64,000 nucleotides of DNA from Myxococcota bacterium (lineage in GTDB: Bacteria; Myxococcota; B64-G9), in assembly GCA_022710975.1 (NCBI GenBank), contig JAKLGA010000002.1:62001-126000 (forward strand), written 5' to 3'. The notes under the pieces are model-generated. The model saw only the letters and a program-made list of their open reading frames with translations, was not told the DNA's origin and did not search any database. Below are positions 42,201 to 49,947 of the stretch, in pieces. The translations under genes and the position numbers were made by a program. The number at the start of each line of letters is the position of its first letter. The first letter of the stretch is position 1.

Positions 42201-43841
42201 GAAGTCCGTGGTGCGCACCCTCACCCGGGCCTGGCCGCCCGGGGAGGCCAGCAGCACCTCCGGCTCGAGCACCAGGCGGAACTCCGCCTTGGTGACGCGC
42301 AGCGAGGCCCGGCCGGTGATGGTGTTCTCGGCCGCGTCGACGACCACCGCCTCGATCCCGTAGGTCCAGTCCAGGCTGTCGGGCTTGGTCTCGAAGGAGA
42401 AGGCGTGCTTGCCCTGCTCGTCCAGCCGGCCCTCGCCCTCGAAGATGGTCTCGCGCAGCGAGCTGCGCACCTCGGACTCCGAGTAGTACCAGGCGTACTC
42501 CGCGTCCACCCACCAGGGCACGTAGAAGCGGGTGCGGTAGGCCGACACCTTCACCTTGGCCCCCGGCAGCGGCGGGCCGAAGAAGTAGTTGGCGTTCACC
42601 TCGGCCTGCACCCTGGCGCCGCTCGGGTAGGCCTTCTTGTCGGTCCGGACGCCCACCTTGAACTCGGGCTTGCGGTAGGCCTTGACCTTGAACTCGCCCG
42701 CGTACTCCTGCGACCCCAGCGCGGCCACGAGGCGGTAGGTCCCCACGCTGGCGCTCTCGGGCAGGCGGAAGGCGCCGTGGAAGCTGCCGCGCTCGGAGAC
42801 CGTGGCCTGCCCCTCGAACACCGCCTGCCCGTTCGGATCGCGCACCGTGAGCTTGGCCTGCTCGCCGGCCCCGTCCACCTGGTAGCGCTCGTCGCGCCAG
42901 GCCCGCACCACGCCCTTCCACTGCACCTCGTGGCCCGGGCGGTAGACCGGGCGCTCGCTGGTCAGGTAGACCTTGCGCTCCATCAAGTTGGCCGGGTGGT
43001 AGCTCGGATCGAGGAGCGCGAAGTCCTCCCCCCGCCGGGCGAATACGACCGTCTCGCGCAGCAGCGGGACGTCCTTCTCCCACACACCCTGCGCGTCGGT
43101 GGTGCCCTTGGCGATCTCCTGGCCGCCGCTCCACAGGCTCACCTCGGCCTCGGGCACGGGCGTGCCCAGATCCGGGTCGGCGGCGAACACCAGGAAACGA
43201 TCCTGGCTCTGGCGGGTGAGCAGCAGCATCCGGGAGAGCACCACCACGGTGTAGCCCACCTCGGTGCCGTTCACCGCCTCGACCAGGTACACGCCCGGGC
43301 GGCGCACGCCCAGCGGGATCTTCGGGTAGACCCACTCGCCCCCGCCGGGCAGCTGCTCCTGCCACAGGTCCACGACCTCCAGCCCCTTGAGCAGGCCCAG
43401 CGAGGTGCGCCGCTCGGGCGCCGCCTCGGCCCGCTGCTGGAGTCCGTCCACCTGCTCGCCGTAGGCGCGCCGGCCGGACACACGGGCGGCCTTGCTCAGG
43501 CTGCCCTTGCCGGTGTCCCACAGCCGCCTGGAGAGCTGGTGCCAGGCCTCGGCGGCCACCTCCAGGCTGTGCGCGCGGGCGGGCCCTTGCTCGGTCTCCA
43601 CCCGGTGGAGGTCTGGCTGGGCGCGGAAGAAGGCCGCGGGATCGGGCACCCGGTACAGGCGGAAGTCGAGCTCGCTCAGGTCGTGCGCCTCGAGCTGGAC
43701 GTAGACCTCCGCCTCGCCCGGGCTGAACACCCGGTCGGTGGACAGGTAGAAGCGGGGCTGCTCGGCCCGGGCCGGAGCGGCCCCCAGGGCGAGCAGGCCG
43801 AGCGCCAGAAGGACGCGTGGGGCGATGCCAGGCAAGCTCAT
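39243..43841 (-). CDS. Alpha-2-macroglobulin with intact thioester (YfaS/MagD-type)
   Basis: A 1532-residue exported protein; ATG follows AAGGAGG. A cleavable signal peptide (about 1-26, ending ARAE) lacks a lipobox, so it is soluble in the periplasm. A row of MG domains covers about 30-1020. The thioester motif is GCTEQ with Cys1062, at the start of an all-helical TED domain (about 1050-1330); MG and receptor-like domains finish the chain. Such proteins trap proteases by cleavage of a bait region followed by covalent attachment through the thioester. The P. aeruginosa MagD homologue is described as lacking this motif, so an intact CTEQ here implies covalent trapping. It overlaps the DUF1175 gene (ATGA, 43838-43841). 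Confidence 0.96.
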   Translation of the reverse strand: MSLPGIAPRVLLALGLLALGAAPARAEQPRFYLSTDRVFSPGEAEVYVQLEAHDLSELDFRLYRVPDPAAFFRAQPDLHRVETEQGPARAHSLEVAAEAWHQLSRRLWDTGKGSLSKAARVSGRRAYGEQVDGLQQRAEAAPERRTSLGLLKGLEVVDLWQEQLPGGGEWVYPKIPLGVRRPGVYLVEAVNGTEVGYTVVVLSRMLLLTRQSQDRFLVFAADPDLGTPVPEAEVSLWSGGQEIAKGTTDAQGVWEKDVPLLRETVVFARRGEDFALLDPSYHPANLMERKVYLTSERPVYRPGHEVQWKGVVRAWRDERYQVDGAGEQAKLTVRDPNGQAVFEGQATVSERGSFHGAFRLPESASVGTYRLVAALGSQEYAGEFKVKAYRKPEFKVGVRTDKKAYPSGARVQAEVNANYFFGPPLPGAKVKVSAYRTRFYVPWWVDAEYAWYYSESEVRSSLRETIFEGEGRLDEQGKHAFSFETKPDSLDWTYGIEAVVVDAAENTITGRASLRVTKAEFRLVLEPEVLLASPGGQARVRVRTTDFARAPVPAEVEVVVTARRAGAGGQVEEAEVHRQRVATGPKGEAWVSFPAERGGAYQVSGSAKDAGGQPVVGRATLYVTSDGADVPAEPSGLEILADRRTYRVGDKARFLVLSPHAESHLLVTVEGGRLYRHEVLRARGNAAVLEVPIAEAQSPNFFVRAATVFERNLLEQRLDVVVPPREKLLQVAVRAEKSPVRPGEQVSFLVEVRDSDGQPVPRAEVALGVVDEAVYGISPEFAIPIERFFYHRKRDDVRASCSLDFRFYGYGVDRKDRMAALHLRAPVVPGSFKELASAQVRKDFKDTLAWEPALLTDAQGVARLSAVAPDNLTTWRATARVVTGDTRVGEGTGEVRVSKPVVVQLVAPAFLVEGDRSRLGVLVQNYTEAERTFQVRLESGAPGLTLEGQPAALKVAPGGLALATWQASATAPGEVVLRAAADGGDGAEDGVQRTLPILRYGLEQVLVSGGVLDDERPTARLELEVPAAVAEGSVRAEVSLSSGLAPALLSALDYLAGYPYGCTEQTMSRFLPDLVVAKALDELKLPNPALQAKLPEYIHAGLARLKALQHADGGWGWWEGDSTDPMMTAYVVHGLALAKKLGWPLDEDLLARGSNRLQALVRDSSLSPTGRSYLLYSLALAGVKFESMLEKLVASPGELSDYGRALLALALHELGQREPAERLTAQLELAVATDPGDAPWGREDGPGWERDPVESTAAVLRALVLGKPGSARIPEAVRWLMAAREEGHWQSTRDTAMAVFALVDYLKKSGGALVEAQVTGKLNAAPAGQRALGQAELLKPSLELFAAPARAGANLFELERQGKGSVFYTASVRFFGRQADIPARGERLRVERQLLRLEKRLEGDTWKFVTRPLDRPVKPGEELLVLLTVRAGEDVDYVLVEDPLAAGVVPLEQDQGYELPGVELRQRGLHREFRDDRVAFFVRELGRGERRLAYLARATQPGQYKVLPARVLPMYDPRYAGNSAGDELRVAD

Positions 43842-44920
43842 GGACGACCTCCTTCGAGGATCTTCCAGCGGTAGAAGCCCAGGAAACGCGGGTTGGACGG
43901 GGACGGGTGCCAGCGATCGTCGGCGTGCCCGTCCAGGTCCTGGAGACGGACCAGGCGAACCTCGCCCGGGCCGGAGGCGTCCGGGCCGGTGTGGTAGACC
44001 ACCCGGCGCTGGCGCCCGAGCGCGGGCGGATCGAGCAGGATCATGGAGTGCATCGGGGCGGTGTGGTGCTCGGGGTCGCGGAAGAAGAGCAGGTCCCCGG
44101 CCAGCGCCCGGGCGGCGTCGGCGCCCAGGGGCACGCAGTTCTGCTCCCACAGCAGCGTGGCCGAGGCCGTCGGGCCGAAGTCCGCGGCCGCGCCGGGCTC
44201 CTGCCGGTAGGGCCCGGGCTGGACGCGGAACAACCGCTCCCCGAGCAGGGGGATCTCGGGGTAGCGGAAAGCGCGCGGGTCGGCCGGCCCGGGCGTGTGC
44301 AGGTAGGGCACCCGCGACCGCCAGCCGTCGTCGTGGGCGCGCAGCGCCTCCTTGTAGGCGAACCGCAGCAGCCCGGCGCAGTCCCGGTGCACCGGCTCCC
44401 AGCGCGGGTCCGGCGCGTAGAACTGGGCCTCGGCGATGGTGGTGAACCAGGCGCGGAAGGCGCGGCGGTCGCCCTCGTCGCGGAGCTCGGCCGCGTCCGG
44501 GAAGCCGTCCTGGTCGGCGTCCACCTGCGGCGGGGCCAGCACCAGGCTGAAGCGCTCGCGCCCCAGGCCCGTGTCCAGCTCGACCACGGCCGCCCCGGCC
44601 TGGCCGGCGGGCCGCAGGCCGAGCTCCAGGGAGGCCGGCCCCTGGGTGCGGCTGCCCTCGCCCACCAGCCGCACCCGTCCGGCGCCCTCCACCACGCGCG
44701 CCTGGACGTCGAAGGGCCAGAAGGGCACGGCCGCGCCGTAGACGTTGTCGAGCCTCCAGACCAGCCGGGCGCTGCGGCCCGGATCGGCCGGCAGGCTGCC
44801 GGGCGTCAGGCTGGCGACCCGGGAGACGGGCACCAGCACGCTGGCCGCGAACAGCAGCACCAGGCCGCCCAGGGCGGCCAGGCCGACGCGCAGGTCGGAG
44901 GGTGCCCGCGCGGGCCTCAC
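43838..44920 (-). CDS. DUF1175 / YfaT-like membrane-anchored protein
   Basis: A 360-residue protein starting at GTG that overlaps the upstream stop (GTGA). One N-terminal membrane helix (about 12-30) is followed by a beta-sandwich (about 45-130) and the DUF1175 domain (about 140-355), recognisable by AQFYAPDPRWEPVHRDCAGLLRFAYKEAL with a conserved Asp-Cys, then GDLLFFRDPEHHTAPMHSMI. The Cys near HRDC and the His near PMHS are arranged like an NlpC/P60-type pair, so peptidoglycan or amide hydrolysis is possible. DUF1175 proteins accompany YfaS-type macroglobulins; this one is longer than the enteric form because of the N-terminal domain. Confidence 0.88.
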   Translation of the reverse strand: MRPARAPSDLRVGLAALGGLVLLFAASVLVPVSRVASLTPGSLPADPGRSARLVWRLDNVYGAAVPFWPFDVQARVVEGAGRVRLVGEGSRTQGPASLELGLRPAGQAGAAVVELDTGLGRERFSLVLAPPQVDADQDGFPDAAELRDEGDRRAFRAWFTTIAEAQFYAPDPRWEPVHRDCAGLLRFAYKEALRAHDDGWRSRVPYLHTPGPADPRAFRYPEIPLLGERLFRVQPGPYRQEPGAAADFGPTASATLLWEQNCVPLGADAARALAGDLLFFRDPEHHTAPMHSMILLDPPALGRQRRVVYHTGPDASGPGEVRLVRLQDLDGHADDRWHPSPSNPRFLGFYRWKILEGGRP

Positions 44921-46569
44921 AGCGGCACCACGCTCCCCTGGATGGCCGGCGGGCGGGCCCACAGCGCGCCGCCCAGCTTGCCGAGCTGGCCCAAGCCCTC
45001 GAGGAAAGGCTTCAGGGTGTCGTCCACGTCGTTGGCATCGAACCGCTCGCCCAGGGCCACCCCGGCCCGCAGGAGCGCCAGGGCGTCCTGGCACAGGCCG
45101 GCCGCGTCCAGGTAACCCAGCCCGAAGGCCGGCGCGCCCCCTCCGGCCAGCAGATCCTTCAGCCCGGGCACGTCCCTCAGGGCCGGCGCCTGGCCGGCGG
45201 CCGTGCCCATGACCTTGCGCACCGCGTCCGCGGTCGTGCCGCAAACCAGCCATCCGTCCAGGACCGCGCAGGCCGGGCTCCAGGGCTCCTCGGCGCCCCG
45301 GGCCAGCCACAGCCGCTTGCCCCCGGGCGCCCCGGCCTCCTCCTGCTGGGGCTGCCCGAAGGCACCCGCCAGGGCCGCGGCGGCGAACTCGCCGGCCGCC
45401 CGGGGATCGGTGGTGGGGACGAGCAGCGCGGCGTGCAGGCGGGGCCCCCCCGGGCCGCCCTCCAGGCCGGTGAGCACCAGCACTCCCTCGCTGCCAAGCG
45501 ACTCGGGCGCGGCGGGCAGCGCCGGCCGCTTGTCCTCGCCCTCACCCTCGTCCTCGGGAGCGGACTCGGCCAGGGCGGCCCACAGCCCGGCCGTGTTCAC
45601 CTGCGCCCGGCCGAGCACCAGCCGGCTCTCCAGGGGCAGGAGGCCGGCCGAGGCCGGCAGCAGCTCCGGGGACAGCGGCGCGCCGCCCTCCGCGAGCGGC
45701 GCCCGGAACTCGAGCCGGGGAGACGGCTCCGCCCGCCAGCCCAGGGCCACGGCCGGGAGCGGCAGGGCGAGCGCCCACAGCCCGCCCAGCCCCTCGGGCC
45801 CGAGCAGCACCAGCAGGTCGGGATCGGCCGCGGCCTGGAGCAGGCCGCCCAGGGCCTCGTCCTTGGCCAGGCCGGCCTTGGCGTCCGGCTTGCCCGCAGC
45901 CCGCGCCAGGGCCTCCACCAGCATGTCCTGGTCGTTGGAGACCAGCAGCAGGTTGGAGAACAGGTGGTAGTGCATGGCCTGGTCCGGGCCGAGGTCCACC
46001 GAGCGCACCGCGAACCCACCGACCTCGGCGGTCTGGACCAGCTCCCCCGGGCGGGCCTGGGCGAAGGCCTCCACCAGCCGCTCCAGGGACTGCACCTTGA
46101 GATCGACCGCCTTGACCGCCAGGAACGAGGCCTTCTCGCCGTCCCAGCGCATGGCCAACCCGACCGGGCCCACCAGCAGCTCGCCCAGGCTCGGCTGCTG
46201 CAGCGGGACGGGCGAGGCGGCCGCCACCCGGTGCCGCAGGGTGGAGAGCTGGCGCAGCGGACCGGACAGGCTGAGATCGACCCACACCGGCGAGGCGCGC
46301 AGCGCCTGCCACCACGCACGGCCCTCCAGCCAGGCCAGGACCTTCTCCGGTCGATCGGACAGCACGGCCGCCTGGGCGTCCGCGGGCAGCAGCCCGGCCA
46401 CCTGCACCAGCGCGGCGCTGGGGAGCTTGCCCACGGTGGACTCGAAGTCCCGGGCCCCGGGGGTCGGCCCGCTGCCGGAGCCCTCCTCGCCGCACTTGCA
46501 GGCGGCCAGGGCCAGCAGGCAGAGCAAGGTGCACAGACCGCAAACCAGGCCGGTCCTTCGTCGAAGCAT
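44917..46569 (-). CDS. Lipoprotein in the YfaA/DUF2138 position of the macroglobulin cluster
   Basis: A 550-residue product; ATG 46569 follows GGAGG by six bases and gives a clean lipoprotein signal (LLALAAC, Cys26). The mature part has repeated alpha/beta units with FLAVKAVDLK, LLLVSNDQDMLVEAL and RLVLGRAQVN, resembling DUF2138/DUF3352-type proteins, and its length and place match YfaA of the enteric yfa cluster. The assignment to DUF2138 rests on synteny plus general pattern and needs a profile search. It is the first gene of the nine-gene operon; a TTGACG-N17-TACGCT promoter-like site lies at 46598-46626. Confidence 0.83.
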   Translation of the reverse strand: MLRRRTGLVCGLCTLLCLLALAACKCGEEGSGSGPTPGARDFESTVGKLPSAALVQVAGLLPADAQAAVLSDRPEKVLAWLEGRAWWQALRASPVWVDLSLSGPLRQLSTLRHRVAAASPVPLQQPSLGELLVGPVGLAMRWDGEKASFLAVKAVDLKVQSLERLVEAFAQARPGELVQTAEVGGFAVRSVDLGPDQAMHYHLFSNLLLVSNDQDMLVEALARAAGKPDAKAGLAKDEALGGLLQAAADPDLLVLLGPEGLGGLWALALPLPAVALGWRAEPSPRLEFRAPLAEGGAPLSPELLPASAGLLPLESRLVLGRAQVNTAGLWAALAESAPEDEGEGEDKRPALPAAPESLGSEGVLVLTGLEGGPGGPRLHAALLVPTTDPRAAGEFAAAALAGAFGQPQQEEAGAPGGKRLWLARGAEEPWSPACAVLDGWLVCGTTADAVRKVMGTAAGQAPALRDVPGLKDLLAGGGAPAFGLGYLDAAGLCQDALALLRAGVALGERFDANDVDDTLKPFLEGLGQLGKLGGALWARPPAIQGSVVPL

Positions 46570-46597
46570 GGTCGCCTCCGTGGCAGGATGGCCCGGG

Positions 46598-46626
46598 AGC
46601 GTACCAGCGCCTCCGGCGATCGTCAA
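46598..46626 (-). promoter_or_regulatory. Putative promoter of the alpha-2-macroglobulin/cell-wall operon
   Basis: TTGACG (46626-46621) and TACGCT (46603-46598) on the minus strand, 17 bases apart, 28 bases upstream of the first ATG. Confidence 0.55.
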
Positions 46627-46635
46627 CGGAGCAAG

Positions 46636-47160
46636 CTAGGCCAGGACCTTCAGGTAGAGCACCTTGGCGTCCCCGGGGCCGTAGAAGTCGTCCAGCACGG
46701 CGACCTTGCGGTAACCCAGCGCCTCGTAGAACGCCCGGGTCGGGTCGTACTGCGGGCGGCCGGAGGTCTCGACGTAGGCCCGCGTGCCGCCCAGCTCCAC
46801 CACCCGGCGCTCGCTGGCCTCGATGAGCTTGCGGCCCAGCCCCAGCCCCTGGGCGGCCGGGTGGACGGCGATCCAGTACAGGTCGAAGGCGGAGCGGGTG
46901 CAGGGGATGGGGCCGAAGCAGGAGTAGCCCAGGCTCTGGTCCGCCCGATCGGCCAGCAGGAAGTGGTAGCCAGAGCCGGTCTGGCCCTTGGCCAGGGCCT
47001 CATCGACCAGCTCGACCGCGACCTGCTCCTCGTCGGGGTAGAAGAACCCCGTGGCCTTCACGATGGCCGCCACCCGGGCCGGGTCGTCCGGCCGGAGCTC
47101 GCCGCGCAGGCTGATCTCGCCGCCGCCGTCCGCCGGGCTTGACCGCTGTCGTCGGGCCAT
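46636..47160 (-). CDS. GNAT-family N-acetyltransferase
   Basis: A 174-residue acetyltransferase whose ATG follows GGAGGA. Motif A for acetyl-CoA binding is clear: DLYWIAVHPAAQGLGLGRKLIE (about residues 93-114), followed by motif B with RAFYEALGY near 145. Family members acetylate small amines or protein N-termini. It is divergent from a KamA aminomutase gene and faces two ATP-grasp ligase genes beyond it, a grouping that suggests it modifies the same small molecule. At 174 residues it is shorter than AblB beta-lysine acetyltransferases, so that identity is not assumed. Confidence 0.92.
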   Translation of the reverse strand: MARRQRSSPADGGGEISLRGELRPDDPARVAAIVKATGFFYPDEEQVAVELVDEALAKGQTGSGYHFLLADRADQSLGYSCFGPIPCTRSAFDLYWIAVHPAAQGLGLGRKLIEASERRVVELGGTRAYVETSGRPQYDPTRAFYEALGYRKVAVLDDFYGPGDAKVLYLKVLA

Positions 47161-47204
47161 GCTCTCCTCCTGCCGCCGCGTCCGGATGGCCGCGAGGCCC
47201 GAGA

Positions 47205-47233
47205 CGAGTACCGCACCAGGCGCGGAGGGTCAA
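47205..47233 (-). promoter_or_regulatory. Putative promoter of the GNAT gene
   Basis: TTGACC (47233-47228) and TACTCG (47210-47205) with a 17-base spacer on the minus strand; the -10 box is poor. Confidence 0.4.
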
Positions 47234-47306
47234 GATCGCGCATGCGCGTTTCGAGGCTGCTGTGGCTGCGTCCCGCGGTTTCTTTGCCCCAGCCCGAACT
47301 TCCCTA

Positions 47307-47336
47307 TTGACAACCGATGGTTAATCTGGTTAACAA
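47307..47336 (+). promoter_or_regulatory. Putative promoter of kamA with GGTTAA direct repeats
   Basis: TTGACA (47307-47312, perfect) followed after 18 bases by TAACAA (47331-47336). Two GGTTAA words at 47319 and 47328, spaced nine bases, lie in the spacer and overlap the -10 box. Confidence 0.5.
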
Positions 47337-47494
47337 ACGTCCCCAACAAGGCACCTACCTCGTTTTGGGTGCCGCGCTCACGCTGGATCTCGAAGCGTTT
47401 GATACAAGTGGGTGGATCGGCAGCTCCTGGCTGGTGCGGCGCGTCAGCCGCCTGGGGGTTCGACCACCACCCTGTTGGAGGCCGCGTTAGGAAC

Positions 47495-48916
47495 ATGGAG
47501 ACGATCGTCGAAGAAGAGAGTTCTTCCCAGCCTCCAGGTAGTAAGCGCAACTCCCTGGAGAAAAACCTGCCTGCGCCCGCTCGCAGCGACCGGCGAGCCG
47601 TCCGTAGAAACGCCAGCCAGGAGAAAGGTGCCTCCTCCGCGAGGGGAAAGGCGCTGGAGCAGCCGCGGCGGTCCGCGCGTCCGGTGACGCCGTCGAACTT
47701 CCCGCAGTTGTTCCTGTTCCCGCACCTGCGCGGCCAGCCTCGCCGGAACACCGCGCCGTCGGAGTTCCAGGCGAAGCACTTCCCCGGCTCGACCGTGGAG
47801 GATTGGGCCGACTGGCACTGGCAGCTCAAGAACCGGCTGCGGACGGTGTCCGATCTGGAGCGCATCGTCCAGCTCTCGGCCCCCGAGCGCGAGGCGCTCT
47901 CCCGCCGGCGAGGCCACCTGCCGGCGTCCATCACGCCGTACTACGCCAGCCTGATGGACCCGAAGGACGCGGGCCAGGCCATCCGCCGGGCGGTGATCCC
48001 GGTGACGGCCGAGTTCGTCCGCACCAAGGGCGAGGAGGACGATCCGCTGGGCGAGGATCACACCAGCCCGGTTCCGGGCCTGGTGCACCGGTACCCTGAC
48101 CGGGTCCTGTTCCTCACCACGGACCACTGCTCGGTCAACTGCCGGTACTGCACCCGCTCGCGGGTGATCGACCACGGCGAGATGGCCCCCGACCCCAAGC
48201 GCTGGGACCGGGCCATCGAGTACATCGAGCGGACCCCGACCGTGCGCGACGTGCTGCTCTCGGGCGGCGATCCGCTCACCCTGCCGGACGAGCGGCTGGA
48301 CTACCTGCTCGGCCGGCTGCGGCGGATCCGCCACGTCGAGGTGCTGCGCATCGGCACCAAGTCGCCGGCGGTGCTGCCCCAGCGCGTCACCCCGCAGCTC
48401 ACGCGGATGCTCAGACGCTACCACCCGCTGTGGATGAGCCTGCACTTCATGCACCCGGCCGAGCTCACCCCCGAGGTGCAGCAGGCCTGCGGCCGCCTGG
48501 CGGACGCGGGCATCCCGCTGGGCAGCCAGACGGTGCTGCTCAAGGGCATCAACGACTCGGTCGAGGTGATGAAGAAGCTCGTGCAGGGGCTGCTGCGTTG
48601 CCGCGTGCGGCCGTACTACCTGTACCAGTGCGACCCGATCACCGGCTCGGAGCGTTTCCGCACCAACGTGGAGAAGGGCCTGGAGATCATCCAGGGCCTG
48701 CGCGGGTTCACCTCGGGCTACGCGGTGCCGCACTTCGTGGTGGACGCCCCGGCCGGCGGCGGCAAGATCGCGCTGCTGCCCGACGCGGTGCTCGGCCGTG
48801 ACGGTCGGGATCTGGTGCTGCGCAACTACGAGGGCCGGCTGTTCCGCTACCCGGAGCCCGCCGAGGAGAGCCCCTCGACCACCTGGCCGCTCATCCCCCA
48901 ACCCACCTGTAGCTGA
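47495..48916 (+). CDS. kamA: KamA-family radical SAM aminomutase, lysine-2,3-aminomutase-like
   Basis: A 473-residue protein. The radical SAM cluster motif is C212-SVN-C216-RY-C219; the PLP lysine is K424 in APAGGGK. D380 (QCDPITG) and D417 (VVDAP) are 37 residues apart and D417 is seven before the PLP lysine, exactly the spacing of D293, D330 and K337 that bind lysine in Clostridium lysine 2,3-aminomutase; glutamate aminomutases replace these aspartates with Lys and Asn. A conversion of L-lysine to beta-lysine is therefore likely. The first 85 or so residues are a basic low-complexity extension absent from typical members, so a downstream start is possible. It lies 32 bases before two coupled ATP-grasp ligases. 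Confidence 0.93.
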   Translation: METIVEEESSSQPPGSKRNSLEKNLPAPARSDRRAVRRNASQEKGASSARGKALEQPRRSARPVTPSNFPQLFLFPHLRGQPRRNTAPSEFQAKHFPGSTVEDWADWHWQLKNRLRTVSDLERIVQLSAPEREALSRRRGHLPASITPYYASLMDPKDAGQAIRRAVIPVTAEFVRTKGEEDDPLGEDHTSPVPGLVHRYPDRVLFLTTDHCSVNCRYCTRSRVIDHGEMAPDPKRWDRAIEYIERTPTVRDVLLSGGDPLTLPDERLDYLLGRLRRIRHVEVLRIGTKSPAVLPQRVTPQLTRMLRRYHPLWMSLHFMHPAELTPEVQQACGRLADAGIPLGSQTVLLKGINDSVEVMKKLVQGLLRCRVRPYYLYQCDPITGSERFRTNVEKGLEIIQGLRGFTSGYAVPHFVVDAPAGGGKIALLPDAVLGRDGRDLVLRNYEGRLFRYPEPAEESPSTTWPLIPQPTCS

Positions 48917-48948
48917 GCCAGGCGCGGGTGGTCTGCGCGAGGCACGCC

Positions 48949-49947
48949 ATGCGCGTCGGCCTGACCTATGATCTGCGAGACGACTACCTCGCGGAGGGTT
49001 ACTCCCTCGAGGAGACCGCCGAGTTCGACAAGCCGGACACCATCGAGGGCATCGAGGGGGCGCTCCGCGCGCTCGGCTACCAGACCGAGCGCATCGGGCA
49101 CGCCCGGGCCCTCATCCAGCGCCTGTGCGCCGGCGATCGCTGGGACCTGGTGTTCAACATCGCCGAGGGCCTTTGGGGGCTGGGCCGCGAGGCCCAGGTG
49201 CCGGCCATCCTGGACGTGTACCGCATCCCCTACGTGTTCTCCGACCCGGTGGTGCTGGGGCTCACCCTGCACAAGGCCTTCACCAAGGCCGTGCTGCGGG
49301 ACGCCGGCGTGCCCACGCCGGACTACTTCACCGTGGAGCGGCCCGAGCAGATCTCCGAGGTGAAGCTGGCCTTCCCGGTGTTCGCCAAACCGCTGGCGGA
49401 GGGCACCGGCAAGGGCATCGGCCCTCGCTCGCGCTGCCAGGACGCGCGGGAGCTCGACGAGGTGTGCCGCGAGCTCCTGGCGCACTTCCACCAGCCCGTG
49501 CTAGTCGAGCGCTTCCTGCCGGGCCGGGAGGTGACCGTGGGCGTGGTGGGCACCGGCCCCAGGGCCGAGGCGCTGGGCTGCATCGAGGTGAAGCTCCTGT
49601 CCACCGCCGCGCCTGACGCCTACGGCTACGAGAACAAGGAGAAGTGGGTCGGTCGGGTGGAGTATGCCCTGGCGCCGCCCGAGGTGAGCCGCGAGGCCTG
49701 CGACGTGGCGCTGGCGGCCTGGCGGGTGCTCGGCTGCCGGGACGGCGGCCGGGTCGACCTGCGCGCGGACGAGCACGGCCGCATGAACATCATCGAGCTC
49801 AACCCCCTGGCGGGCATCAACCCCACCATCTCGGATCTCCCCATCCTGTGCTACAAGCTCGGCATGACCTACGCGCAGCTCATCGAGCGGATCATGCGCT
49901 CGGCGCTCGAGCGCTGCGGGCTCACCCCGCCGGAGGCCCGCCCGTGA
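48949..49947 (+). CDS. ATP-grasp ligase A (D-Ala-D-Ala ligase family)
   Basis: A 332-residue protein starting MRVGLTYDLRDDYL. It has the D-Ala-D-Ala ligase N-terminal domain (about 1-105), then the ATP-grasp domain: FPVFAKPLAEGTGKGI for the nucleotide lysine and Gly-rich loop, VLVERFLPGREVTVGVVG, and the Mg2+ and catalytic end ELNPLAGINPTISDLPIL. The KTxxxGxDxxG-like loops differ from true cell-wall Ddl, and a paired second ligase is coupled by a GTGA overlap, so murein dipeptide synthesis is unlikely. Together with KamA and GNAT it probably joins amino acids, one perhaps beta-lysine; this is inference. Confidence 0.92.
   Translation: MRVGLTYDLRDDYLAEGYSLEETAEFDKPDTIEGIEGALRALGYQTERIGHARALIQRLCAGDRWDLVFNIAEGLWGLGREAQVPAILDVYRIPYVFSDPVVLGLTLHKAFTKAVLRDAGVPTPDYFTVERPEQISEVKLAFPVFAKPLAEGTGKGIGPRSRCQDARELDEVCRELLAHFHQPVLVERFLPGREVTVGVVGTGPRAEALGCIEVKLLSTAAPDAYGYENKEKWVGRVEYALAPPEVSREACDVALAAWRVLGCRDGGRVDLRADEHGRMNIIELNPLAGINPTISDLPILCYKLGMTYAQLIERIMRSALERCGLTPPEARP

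Larger units (their letters stand above)
47161..47494. other. Divergent control region between GNAT and kamA genes
   Basis: No gene was seen in these 334 bases. The stretch 47260-47410 is visibly lower in GC than its surroundings. It holds a promoter-like site facing each way (47205-47233 minus, 47307-47336 plus) and a direct repeat of GGTTAA (47319 and 47328, nine bases apart) lying inside the plus-strand promoter spacer, a candidate operator. Behind the transcription start the kamA leader is long, about 150 bases. Confidence 0.6.

Noticed and set aside
38670-43874. A 1734-codon plus-strand frame opposite the macroglobulin gene
   Set aside because: It is the complement shadow of the A2M and YfaP-like genes, which have motifs, signal peptides and ribosome-binding sites.
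46636-47160. GNAT gene as AblB (beta-lysine acetyltransferase)
   Set aside because: The position by kamA is tempting, but at 174 residues it is shorter than AblB proteins and no specific match could be recognised; kept as a general GNAT.
47260-47410. Lower-GC region as a replication origin
   Set aside because: No DnaA-box cluster or dnaA/dnaN neighbours; a divergent promoter region explains the composition.
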